DNA from: Amborella trichopoda
Lineage: Eukaryota > Streptophyta > Magnoliopsida > Amborellales > Amborellaceae
Direction of reading: 5' to 3'
Assembly (NCBI RefSeq): GCF_000471905.2
Contig: NW_006499651.1
Coordinates: 561,108-625,107, forward strand
Length of the DNA stretch: 64,000 bases
The notes beneath the pieces were generated by a model, which saw only the letters and a list, made by a program, of their open reading frames with translations, was not told the DNA's origin and did not search any database. The stretch's first letter is position 1, and each line of letters opens with the position of its first letter. Made by a program: the position numbers and the translations under genes. Of the stretch, positions 24,503-36,900 are shown piece after piece.

Positions 24503-24861
24503 TCCAACAGCATACCTGCATGTTCCCCATGCGATCGATTTAACAAACGACCCGTTTTCCGCCCTCTCAAGTAGAGAAATCTACTAAACGCCAGGTGAAA
24601 TTTAGTGTTCGATTTGGGAATGAACTGGGGAATACATCACTTTATGGGGATCATGAATTTAACCCAACATTAAATATCAACCAGCTTTGGAGCTAATCAT
24701 GTACCTTTATTATGGATTGTTTCAGATACGCACATTCTTATTTTGCATGCCCAAGTTTTGATGGCCTAAGGTCATTTGGCTGTAGTTTTGGAGAGCATGT
24801 TTAGGATATCTACATCCTCAAAATCTCTTATATCTATCATTTGTTTATTAAAAGAAAAAAA

Positions 24862-25250
24862 AGGAAAAAGTTTAGATAAAGATGCAACCTTATAATGTAG
24901 AATTACAGATGCACCTCAAAAATACATCGGAGAAGGTAGTTCTAATGTTGAAAAACCTTTAGATTGATCATCTCGACATCAAGATGTATGACCATGAAAA
25001 ATAAAAAGATTTTAAGTCTCAGAAATAGTGCATTTTACAACATATTATCTACACCGTCCATTTTCAAGATTTTCATATGTTTATAGATCTACTTGATTTT
25101 AACCATTTTTTAAATTTAAAATTTTGTAATTAGATATAAAAATAGATTTTGAGATAATCCTAAGAACATTTTGCATCAAAATTACATAACATGATAAATT
25201 TTGAAGATGCACCGCACCTCTACAGCTTCGGATGCATCCGTATGCCAACT
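24862..25250. mobile_element. MITE of the 380-bp family, diverged copy in reverse orientation
   Basis: It carries 'gattgatcatctcgacatc', 'aagattttcatatgttta' and 'tagatctacttgatttt', the reverse complements or equivalents of the shared family stretches. The ends (aaccttataatgtagaatt; ggatgcatccg) are worn, and no target duplication was identified. Confidence 0.5.
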
Positions 25251-25436
25251 TCACAAAAAAAAAAAAGGTTGAAATGAGCATATCCAAGCTTCTGAGAAAG
25301 TTAGTTTTTACATTGAGCAAAGTTAGTTTTTACATTGAGGCACAAGCCTCAATGTAAAAATAATGACATTAGTCCATAATTATAATATTCATATTTTATA
25401 TTATTATTATTATTATTATTATTGTTATTATATTTA

Positions 25437-26019
25437 AAGAAATTATTGCAAATATACCTTAATTTAAGCTTAATTGGGGAAAAACTTCAAACTTTTGTTT
25501 ATCTCGTCTGCACCTTTTTTCCTCATATTTGGTTTTTTTTTGTACCAAAATGACCTTCACGATAGTGGTATTACCGTAATAGTTAGTGCATGTTATACGA
25601 TACTTTAGTTACACCGTAGTACTTAGGGAATTTTATAAGGTGCTTTTAGTACCATAATACTGAGGGCATTTTATACGATACTTTAAGTACCATAAACTTA
25701 CACTAACCCTTATACGACATTTACTAACCTATGTTATATGGCACTTAAAATGCTGTAAACCATTTTTCTCACTTTGTTTATCTCTTTCATCTCTAATTCT
25801 ATTTATGTTTATCTATTATTTCTCTCTCTCATTCTTTTTAATATTGTACAAAATTATATGTATTACGGTAATAAGAGTACCATGAATGTCATTTTGGTCC
25901 AAAAAAAGCCGAAAATGAGGAAAAATGGTGTTTAAGGGTGTAGAAGAAGTAATCGAAAGTTCAGGTTTTTTTTTTTTTTCAATTAAGCTTAAATTAAGGT
26001 GTATTTGCGACATTTTTCC
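25437..26019. mobile_element. MITE of the hairpin-unit Mutator-like family with 9-bp TSD
   Basis: A 583-bp element whose termini are inverted repeats around 'accttaatttaagctt'. It is flanked by perfect 9-bp repeats ttatattta (25428-25436 and 26020-26028). Inside, 'ttatacgatactttag' type units paired with 'taccataa' recur, a worn version of the hairpin units of the 7194-8880 element. It also shares the wording 'aaaatgaccttcacga' with that element's 'aaatatcattcacgg'. Confidence 0.72.
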
Positions 26020-26029
26020 TTATATTTAT

Positions 26030-26400
26030 TATGAGATAATTAGCAACATATTTGATATTAGTATTATTACATTATAATATATTATTATATTACACCATAA
26101 TAGTGACATATAATGTTGTTCTAATAATAAAAGTATAAATTTATTATTATAATTTTGTAATTTATTATTAACAAATTTTTCTATAATAATAATAATATAT
26201 TATAATAATAAATATTATAATATTTATTTATTATATGATCTTTTTTAGTTCATTGTAATATTGATTAATTTTGTAATTTTATATTAATACTTATAAATAT
26301 ATCATTACATAATTATCATCATTTTGATATTACTAAATGATATTATATTATTATATAATTGTTATTATTTTAATATTGTTATATAATTATTTAGGTGTAT
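26030..26400. repeat. AT-rich low-complexity tract
   Basis: Dominated by ATT, TTA and TATT repeats with almost no G or C. A compositionally similar tract lies at 53840-54310. No gene is seen. Confidence 0.7.
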
Positions 26401-26409
26401 TATTATTAT

Positions 26410-26643
26410 GGGAAAGTATAGAATGAAACCATTTACCTTTGGTACAAAGTGAGACATTAATCTTTAACTATTAGATCTGAAATTGGGTGGCTGCAATTAT
26501 ATTCCATTGACTAAGCTCAAACTTCCAAAGAAATTTTTTTGAATTTTGTGACACATCCAAGCTATCAAACTTCATATCGGAGGGTTGTTAGTAATTGTGA
26601 CCACTTTGTATCAAAGGTAATTGGTCTCATTGTATACAATCCC
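26410..26643. mobile_element. Small MITE with GTATACAATGAGACC-type ends, copy 1
   Basis: A 234-bp element starting GGGAAAGTATAGAATGA and ending ...TCATTGTATACAATCCC, with inner inverted match 'accatttacctttgg' against 'aaggtaattggt'. It is flanked by tattattat on both sides (26401-26409 and 26644-26652), but the flanking DNA is TTA-rich, so the duplication is weak evidence. Related copies are near 51568-51780 and 54829-55062. Confidence 0.55.
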
Positions 26644-26652
26644 TATTATTAT

Positions 26653-27600
26653 TATTATATTGATTATCATATTAGGAGCGTCAAATAAGATCTGAACCAT
26701 CTAATTTATTTATGATATTATAGATGTTATATTTTCAAGAAATCATTTTTATTACATATATTACAACATAATCATCAACTTATGAAATGAATTATTAAAC
26801 TAAATTAATATCAAATTCCTAAAACTTGGTTTTCAACTTAGTAGAGCCTAACATGGATTTGTCATATATTAGGTTTTCCTACAAGTTAGCCAAACAAAAC
26901 TGTTGGTAAAACCACATTTTACATATACTACAATTTGTAAACCCAAGTTTATCCCTTAAATTTGCAACTGCAAAAAATATAAAAAATATTTTTAATAAAA
27001 TAAACTGACCAAAATGCTTTTGAAAGTTTTAGAGGTATTTTAGTCATTTTATTTTATTGAAAAAATTTTGTTTATATATTTTTTAGATGCACCTCATTGA
27101 GATAATGACACTTACTAGATTTTGTACGTATAATTTATATAATAAAAACTAAAAATAAATTACTCTGACACGTTAGATCTAGATCAAACGGCCAATTGAC
27201 TTATTTGATCTAACTTGGATAGCTAGATAGTGGAAGTGTAGAACTTCTATAGATTAGGGGTAGAATAGGAACCTTTACATTTTTATTTATTTATTCCTTT
27301 TCTTTCTCTCCGAGTGATAGAAAATCCTTAACAAATTGTCCACCATCATATACATTAGTATTTTTGGTTAAATCAGTGTTTGGTATGTTATTTTCCAGTA
27401 AAAAAACACCTCAAACTCGCACAAACAAAGAAGTCCCTTTCGAATATAGAATGCAGGATGAGAGCTAAGATCTTCAAGTAATGCTAGAGCAAGCATTACA
27501 TGCTTAAATAAATCACAAGCCAATAATATTGTTGACTCTCTGTCTCTAAATAATAACTTTTTTTTGCGATTTTTAGTCTTGCCTTCACAGTCCCAAACAA
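26653..27600. other. Intergenic, upstream of the receptor gene
   Basis: AT-rich with no gene or clear repeat recognised. Confidence 0.5.
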
Positions 27601-27607
27601 GGAAGTA

Positions 27608-27617
27608 CTATTTAAAG
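27608..27617 (+). promoter_or_regulatory. Candidate TATA box of the receptor gene
   Basis: ctatttaaag lies about 370 nt before the ATG at 27983 and just upstream of a CT-rich stretch (27676-27795) typical of plant 5' leaders. It is chosen by position and resemblance only. Confidence 0.35.
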
Positions 27618-27982
27618 GAAGGGGGAGCACACGCCTTTTCCACGGTTCTCACTTTCCTGTCGTGTTGGGAGTGAGATTCTCTCTCTCTGTCTCTCTCCCT
27701 CTCTGTCTCAGTACCCCAATTTTATACTTGCTATCTATCTCTCTCTGTTACTTTACACTTGCAAATATTCAGGCTCTCTCTCTCTCTCTCTCTCTATGTT
27801 ACTCACTTTTGCACTTGCAATTTTTCAGGTTGGCTTGTGGGCTCTCGTTTGAGCTCCCAAATGTTGGTTTCAGTTGATCTTTTCTGATACCCAAATGGCA
27901 AAAACTTGAAAACCATCATTCGATATTGTTGTTGAGTATCCAATTTGGTACCTTCCATTAATTTTGCTGGTGGGTTTTGCTC

Positions 27983-30900
27983 ATGGAGAAATCGTTGGTT
28001 TTTTATTCTGGTTTTTGGTGTTGTTTGGTTTTGGCCATGGCCGCTCTGGTTAAGGGGAGGTTTGTGGTGGAGAAGAACAGTCTCACTGTTACTTCCCCTG
28101 ATAGCATCAGAGGGATGCATGATAGTGCTATTGGGAATTTTGGAGTTCCACAATATGGAGGAAGCATGGCTGGTGCTGTTGTTTATCCAAAGGACAATAA
28201 GAAAGGATGTAAGGGTTTTGATGAATTTGGCTTATCTTTTAAGAGCAAGCTTGGGGCTCTTCCTACTTTTGTCATGCTCGATCGCGGAGGTTTGCTCTCT
28301 CTCTCCTCCCCCCTCCCCCATGATTTATTTTTTTCTGGAATTATTAAGTGTTTTAATAGACGACCTATATGCCGAGTTTCTTATAGCTTCATGTTGAAGC
28401 AGTCTGATTTCCAGTTTCATGTCCTTATGCAATTATTTTTGGTATTGAGGAATATGTTTTTGATGCCTATACATGTCTTCTTTTATAGGGTCTGTGCAAG
28501 CTTCCATGTATGTTATGCTTTTAACTGCCTTAGACAAGTTAAAATGTGTTTGTTTACTTGGGTAACACCATTTTCTGTAAATGGTTTTTTGAATTCTGAA
28601 AACTTGATTTGGGAGCTGGAATATACTTTGTTGAGGATTGTTGCTGGCATATGCTTTCCAATGCCAATAAGGAATAGTAGAAGATACCAGGATTCAGGAG
28701 ATTCATTCAATCTTGTATCTAACTTTAACGATGCTACTGAAATTCCAGTTGCTTGAGGATCAAACTGAAGGATTCTCTCTACTTCAACTTGGATGAGATC
28801 AGTTGAAAGTCTAGTTGTAACTGTTTAACAGAATGGACTATCTATTTATCAAAAGTCCAAAATTTTATTCACCCAAAAAAATAAAAAATTCCAAATTTTG
28901 CTCATCTACCAACTGTAGAGCATAAAAACTTTGAAAGGTCCTGTACTTCACAGCGTAGTAGTTTGGCTTTCTTTCACTTGAGCTTGCTCTTTCATTAGTT
29001 GGGTGCAGAAGTTGTTTAACTTCCGGGCTATGGTTCTCTTCTTGATTAGGTTCCACAACAATAAGGTCATTCATCTGTATGCTAACATACGTCAGTTATG
29101 CATGGACTTGCATGTCACTGCTATTGGATTTATTTGTATCATGCATAAATGAATAAATGTCAACTTTTGACTTGTAGAGATGTTGCGTGTTTACAACAGA
29201 TGAGTTATTTGAAGCAGAAAACTTTGCTGTCTGTGCTTTGATTTTGTGGATGTTTTTCTATCAGACGCTGCAAAGTTCATACAAGAGTCTTACAAGTATC
29301 CAAAACACTCATATGGAGTTTATGTAGTCTTTTGCATCGGTACCATCAATATATAGACTCTAGATGCCAAATTTAATTGCTTATCCACTTGTAGATGACT
29401 TCCAATGAATTTTGATATTTTTACTTACCCCTTAAAGTAGTTGATATCTTTCGGTTTCTGACATCCTTTAGACCAATGCCCAGATTTCTTATGTTCAAAC
29501 CCTGGCATGTAATGAAGACAACATCAGTAATTGTCTTCTAAATGTTAAATGTTTTGGGATAGTGGTCTACAGAAGTTTGGGTTGCGGCATTTTCAATGTC
29601 ACTAAGTTTGAACCTGATTGGTTATAGTGTTGGCTTCAGTCTGATTCTATGCATGCCTGTGCTCAATTCCACTTTGTATTTGTTAGATTTCATTTAGGTC
29701 TTCTGTTTCTTAAAATGAATTTGTGATCTATCCATAAATGTCTATGCGAAAATGCTGACGTTATGAAGTTGTAAAGAAGGCCTAGCAAATGTCCTTTATC
29801 ATTAAATATTAAAGGTTTTTGCAGCTGTTTATGTTGAAGTTACGACTCTAGACAAGTGAATCTTCCCTTACTCATACTTTAATATCTTTTTTCTCCTTGG
29901 CAGGTTGTTTTTTCACATTAAAAGTTTGGAATGCACAGAATGCTGGAGCAGCAGCAGTGCTTGTTGCAGATGACACTGATGAACCCTTAATAACAATGGA
30001 CTCGCCCGAAGAGGATGACAAAGCTGCTCGATATATTCAAAACATAACAATTCCATCTGCCTTAATTGATAAAAACTTTGGTGACAAATTAAAGAAAGCT
30101 CTAAGCAATGGTGAAATGGTTAACGTTAATCTTGACTGGAGAGAAGCTGTTCCTCACCCAGATGACCGTGTTGAGTATGAATTTTGGACCAATAGCAATG
30201 ATGAATGTGGACCCAAGTGTGACATGATAATGGGTTTTACTAAGGATTTCAAGGGAGCTGCACAGATACTGGAACGTGGTGGTTATAGTCAGTTCACCCC
30301 ACATTATATAACTTGGTATTGTCCTCAAGCATTCACAGTTAGTAAGCAGTGTAAGTCTCAGTGTATCAACCACGGACGGTACTGTGCACCTGACCCGGAA
30401 CAAGATTTTAGCCAGGGATATGATGGCAGAGATGTTGTTATTGAGAATTTGAGACAATTATGTGTGTTTAAAGTTGCTCAAGAGAGCAAGAGACCTTGGG
30501 TCTGGTGGGATTATGTAACTGATTTTCAGATAAGGTGCCCAATGAAGGAGAAGAAATACAATAAGGAGTGTGCCGACAAAGTGATCAAGTCTCTCGGTGG
30601 GTTTCTCTCTGAGACCTCAATCACTCTGAGAATTACACATGTACTGCACATACTGGAACAATGCATACATTTACTGTTTCGAACATATCCTTTACTTGTT
30701 AATTTCTTATACAAGGATTTATGTGAACTTGTGAAGAATGGAATGTTATTTAGCGTGAATTAAATTAGGATTTATGATGTATGTGCACATATGCATCAAT
30801 TGCTCTGAATTTCCCTAATTACTTCATTGTAACTGAATATGTAAAAGAATGAAAAAGACGATTATTCCTGAAGGCCTGGTGCTCAAATAATTGTATCTGG

Positions 30901-33900
30901 GCAGGCTTGGATCATAAGAAGATTGAGAAGTGTATGGGGGATCCAAATGCCAACGCAGAAAATCCCATTTTAAAAGCAGAGCAAGATGCACAGGTATGAT
31001 TCATAGCTTACACAATTTCCTCCAGTTGTTTTCCTCAAGAATTATTTGTTGGAAATTTGTTATTCTTTATTGTGGGTTTTCTTTCTATGATTGCCTTTCA
31101 GGGCTCTTTTGTTTATTTATTGTTTTGGAGACATCTGACATGGGATATGGTTCTCTTTTATAGGTGGGAACAGGCTCCCGTGGTGATGTTACTATACTGC
31201 CAACTCTTATTGTTAATAATAGGCAATATAGAGGTTAGATATGAAACTTCATTGCTCTCTCTTTCTTTCTGTTATAAGTACTGCAAGGACATTTGGAATA
31301 TATGGTGGTCATGCCATCTTAATTCTGAACTTTGGCTATGCCATCTTGAATATACATAATTGCAGGAAAGTTAGATAAAGGTGCAGTTTTGAAGGCTATT
31401 TGTGCTGGTTTTGAGGAAACAACTGAACCGGCTGTATGTTTGAGCAATGGTGAGTCCAGACTTATTTTGAATTCAGAAACAAATTTTTTATATCAGAATT
31501 TCTGTGCTGGACAATTGAAAGCTGGTCCTGATTAAGTTAAATGCTTGTAAACAGATGTTGAGACAAATGAATGTTTGGACAATAATGGTGGTTGCTGGCA
31601 GGATAAGTCACTAAATGCTACTGCCTGCAAGGTATGATATTCTGCATTAAATTTATAAGCAGCTTTTCTTGTATTATCTAGGTAGCCATTATTGCCCTCT
31701 TTTTCAGGATACATTTCGTGGAAGAGTATGTGAATGTCCCATGGTTCAAGGGGTTCAATTTAAGGGAGATGGTTACAGCACTTGTGAAGGTCAGCACAAT
31801 TCCACTTTTTTCTTTTGAGATGTGATTTTCTTCATTTTACCAAATTCGACTTTAGTTGTGCTCATAAAATCTTATCTGGACTATCGCTTCCGGTGTTAAC
31901 TTGTGTTGCCTTATTTTCTGGATAATTTTGTATTCTGATATTTCGTTGTAAATTTATAAATTTTGCAGATTATTATTTAAACTTACATGAATTTTATTGT
32001 TAATATATAGGCCTAATTCTTTAGGTTGTTCATTTAGTATGGTGTATTAAACAAAGCATGCCAACATCATGGAAAAAGCCAACAAATCGAAGCCATGGTA
32101 GTTTCATGTGCTACAATCAAATTGATGAGGGAATAAGCATACAGACCAGCATATTTGCGTGAAAAGCAAATTTCAATTTATGAGGGATCAATCCCTTCTG
32201 ACAGTTTCGCATGTGTTCAATGGCAAAGGAACTCCTGAAGATGCCCTTAAAACAACTATCTGAGTAATATGCTTGCAGCATAGCTGATGGCTTGGCTAAA
32301 CAAGGAGCTCTCAACATGAACTTAGTGCCCAACCTCCCTAAGTTGGGAAACCGCCTGGAAAGGAAATTCTTCTCTCCTTTAGTTGTGTTGAGACTGAACA
32401 ACCATTTTTTGTTTTGGGAAGGCTATTCCCCTTTGTTTTGTACAATGTGACCTACAACTAATGTAGGTCATACTTTTACATTTCAATACAATATAGTCAC
32501 TTTATTAAAAAATGGTCATAGCCTAGTTCAATCACCAAAACAAATTATCCATCCTATACGTTTGAAAATGAAACACTGGATTAAACATTATCCAATTACG
32601 CTGATATTATTGTTTACATGCAAATCAGTGCCGCTAATGCACAATATTGCAGCCACAGATGCATATGGAATTGCAGATGAAAGATATTGGAAATGATGGT
32701 CAAGGTTGAGAAAGTGCATCCAGCCAAAACCAACAAAAAGAACACTAATTATGTTATTCTTTTTGGTCGAAAGCTGGCTGCGGATCTACTGGATATACTC
32801 AAAAGTTCTAAGAGTTTACTCTACATTTTTAAAGAAATGAAAGAAAAGGGATTGTAAAGCCTAAAATGAAAGAAATGCCTACTATCTTAACTATTAAAAT
32901 TAAACAATATATAGGGCTGGCACCCTGGCGTGGCCTGGATGGCCCACCTGAAAAACTAGGGCTTCGGCCACAGAATTTGGCCCGAGGGCCTGGCCACGGC
33001 CATGGTAGGATCGTTCTTGTGTTTTCCCTTATTTTTTCTTTACTTCTTTGTTTTATTTTCTTTGAAGCTATTAGGTCCAGTCTTGCCCAAACCCAGCCAA
33101 GGTCAGGCCTGAGCATAGTTGTTGGAGGCAGACGTGGGTTCAGGAGCAGGATTGGTTTAGGGAATGCTGAACCGCCATTAGGTGAAAGCTCCTTGGAGTT
33201 AGGGTCGGCGTCCATACATTCAACAAATTAAGGAGCTAGATTTTAGGATACCCTGGGAGCGACTCCCATGTCACCCGGATCAAGGTTTTGACTTGGAAGG
33301 ATCTAAGCTCTACTATACATAAAATGAGATCAATTAATAGTATATGATAAAATTAGGATCGAGCCAGCGCCTCCTCAATCCATTATCATACACCTTAGCT
33401 TATTACCAATGACACTGTTAAAGTACTCCAATTTACTAGAATAGCACGGTTCAATAAATTGGCTTAATATGATGTTAAACTGTAGTTTTTCAATACCATA
33501 CTTCTAGTATACCATGATGTGATATGCAACACAGTTTAAAATTTTCTAAAGAAATAAATCTATAATACCAAAGAGAGGACCAATAGTTCGGTTAATAATG
33601 TAGCTCCTCTCTTTGGAGGGATCCTACAAGCATGAAGACCCATTATTCATTTTATAGTGAGTGAGATCCCTATTTCTCTAAACTAAGCTCCCTTGAAGAT
33701 ACCTTAGAAGAACCGTGGGATTGAGTTCCTAAGGTGGGACCATGGCTTTACCCCCAAGTAGTGTTCAAGAAAAGCGTAGGCGCCCTCCGAGGCGTTTGGG
33801 TGCCTGGCCGCCTAGGTGCCCGCCCCAGGAACAAGGTATCCTCACAAAAATTGAACCCCATTCCCCCTAAAACAAAAAAACAAAGACTTAATATTACTTT

Positions 33901-36900
33901 ACAATAAGACTTAAATGAATGTATAGGATTTTAGTTTCACTTTCACATAAGACTTAACTCATTAAGATATCACATAATCAATAATTTATCAAATAAAGTA
34001 AAACAAAAATAATGGAATATCAAAACATGACACATTGTACAAAAAAGAAATCAACTATCCATAAAAGAATACGATATATGCTCAATTTCATCGTCCAAAT
34101 GAGAAAAAAATTCAATTAATTACAAAATAAATCAATCTTTCAACTACAAACATATAAATATATCGTAAAAGAAAAAAAGCAGGAAAAGAAAAAACACATG
34201 ATTCACAACATAATATGTTGTAGCAAAATAAAATTAAAACCCTATTTCAAATATGATAATATTTTAAAAAGTCTTCAAAATCAACTACTAGAAGTTTCAA
34301 ATCCACCCACAAATTATTGCCTTTGTTTTGAGAAGAAGTTGAAAAAATAAAAAATTTATTGATCTTTCGATAAATCACAAGAGTGGTTTTTGGGGAGTTT
34401 TTTCGCCCTAAAAGGCACTATTTTGGTTTTGGGGTTTAAGAATACCCCAAAACCCTTCCCCCCCCCCTCCCCCCCTTTTAGGAGGGGGGGTGGGGAAGAC
34501 ATTTTTTGAGCCTCACCGAGACCCTTTTTGCCTTTTTTCAAGTTGTCACGAGGCGAGTGCCTAGACGCAGGGCGCATAATGGTCCCGCCTTGCTACCGCC
34601 TAGCCATCATCATCATCATCATCATTTTAGCCTTGTCTCAATTTGGGGTCGGCTACATGAATCCTGCTTCTCCAATCTATTATATTAAAGGCCATATCCC
34701 CAGTGAGGCCATAAGTCTCCATATCTTTTGGACTACTTCCAACCACGTCTTTTTGGGCCTATCCCTTGCTCTTTCAGTCCTTCCACTTGAACTAATTCGC
34801 ATCTCCTAACAAGTGTTGTACTTGGTTGGTGCCACACATGGCCAGCCGATCTAAGTCTACTCTCTCATTATATCGTCTAGTGGTGCCACGCCTAAATTGT
34901 CTCAAATAAATTCATTGCGAAATCTATCTCTTCTTGTCTTGCCACTTATTCATCTCAACATTCTCATCTTCACTGCACTCATTCTATAGGTATATTGTTT
35001 TTTGTCAGCCCAGCATTCCGCCCTATAGAGCAAAGCTGGTCTCATCGCTGTCCTTTAAAACTTGCCCTTCAGCTTCATTGGTATGCGATGATCACATAAA
35101 ATTCCAGTTCGCCCACCCAGCTTTAATTCTGTGTGCGACATCTTCCTCGATCTCTCCATTTTCTTGAATTATTGACCCAAGATATCGAAATTTTTTGTAC
35201 TTCATGGCCATCAATCTTAAATACGTCCTCGTCTCTACTCCTATTATTATTAAATTTGCATTCCATATACTTTGTCTTAGTCCGACTAATTTTAAAACCT
35301 TTGGATTCTAGAGCATCCCTCAAAATTTCTAACTTTGTGTTGATGTCGTTTCGGGTCTCATCAATCAAAACTGTCATTTGCGAACAACATGCGCCACGAT
35401 ACCTCATCCTGTAGGTGCTTAGTTAAGTCGTCTATAACTAAGACAAAGAGGTACAGGCTCAATGCTGATCCTTGATGTAGACCTATTGTCACTGAAAACC
35501 CACTCGTCTCTCCACTAGTGGTTCGTACACTAGTAATCGCTCCATCATACATATCTCTCACCAAGTCGATATAGTGTCTAGAGACGCATTTCTTTTCCAA
35601 CAGCCGATAAGCTTTCTCTAGATCAATAAAGACCATGTCGATGTCTCTTTCCTTCGCCCTAGTCGTTTTTAAAAAATTTCTACCTAAGTAACTGCCTAGG
35701 TGGTCCGGCGGGCGAATTTTTTAACACTGCCCCCAAGGTTCATGCAACTATGGGCTTGGGCCATGGCTCCTTTGGCCATGACCGAGTGGGGCCAAGCCAA
35801 GGTTTCAAAAAACACTAGGCGGCCCTGAGGCGACTTGCCCAGTGCCCAACGCCCAACGCCTAGGAGGTTTTCATATATTGAGGGTTTTTTCTTTTTTCTC
35901 TTTGACTTTGGGGGTTAAAATAAACCCCATAACGTTTTTATACAATCTTGGGGGTCAAAATGACCCCCTTGACCCTTTTGGGTTGTTTAAAAAAAACAAA
36001 AAAGGCCTTACGGCCCTAGGCGGCCCGCCTATCCCGCTTGGGCGCCTGCTTAGGTACATCCGCCCGTGCAGGGCTGCCTGGGTCTAGGCGTGCGGATTTT
36101 TGGTCCATGCTACCTAGGCGGGCGCCTAGGCGCCAGGTGGACCGTTTTTTAAAACATTGGGCCAAGCCCAAGCTTGCCCTATAGAGACTGGCCCGTACTC
36201 GGGCCAGGACCGTCTCGGTCCATTGCCAATCCAAAATATATTAGAAGGACAAAGTTACGTAGCCGGCCCACCATTGGAGAATTGGTTCAAAACCAATTAA
36301 AGTAAGCAAAATGTCTCCTCTTTTGTTTGGTTTTTGTGTTGAAATGCTTTGTTGGCTTTTGATAGAGAGATTCAATGCTTTTAGAGTGTTTAGAGGTTTG
36401 TTTTGGGCTTTTGAGTCATTATGGCTAGATAATGAAGGGATCCCAAAATTTTGAAGTATATTAGAGTTTCTTTGAGATTTAGGTTTTGGGATATGGAGGC
36501 TGGGATTTAGGGTTTGGGTGCTAAGGTTTGACGCGGAACCCCTTTGTCATTCAAAACCTTGTTTACTAACAAAGAATGGTAAATTTTGTAGAACTTTCAT
36601 GAAGTTGCCACATCATTCTAGGCTCACTGATCTTGAAATCTGGGCTCATACATGCTCATAGTGCACCTAGCCTCCCCAACTTGGCTAGTAGGCCTGCCAG
36701 AAGGACCAAATTGGTCTTTTATAGAGATCATTTAGCATTTTGATCATAAATTTCCAAGGATGTGATTTGGATGATTCTTGACAAGCTGAAAAGGTTACAA
36801 ATTTGCTATAGGATGGTATATTATATGACGCAATCGAAATAAATTTTGGGGGATCTGTCATTGAAAAGCTATGTGTTTGTTTCATGCCTATGTGCCATTT

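Noticed and set aside
34605-34625. Trinucleotide repeat coding for polyhistidine
   Set aside because: It is the 3' tail repeat of the RTE LINE on the other strand, not a coding repeat.
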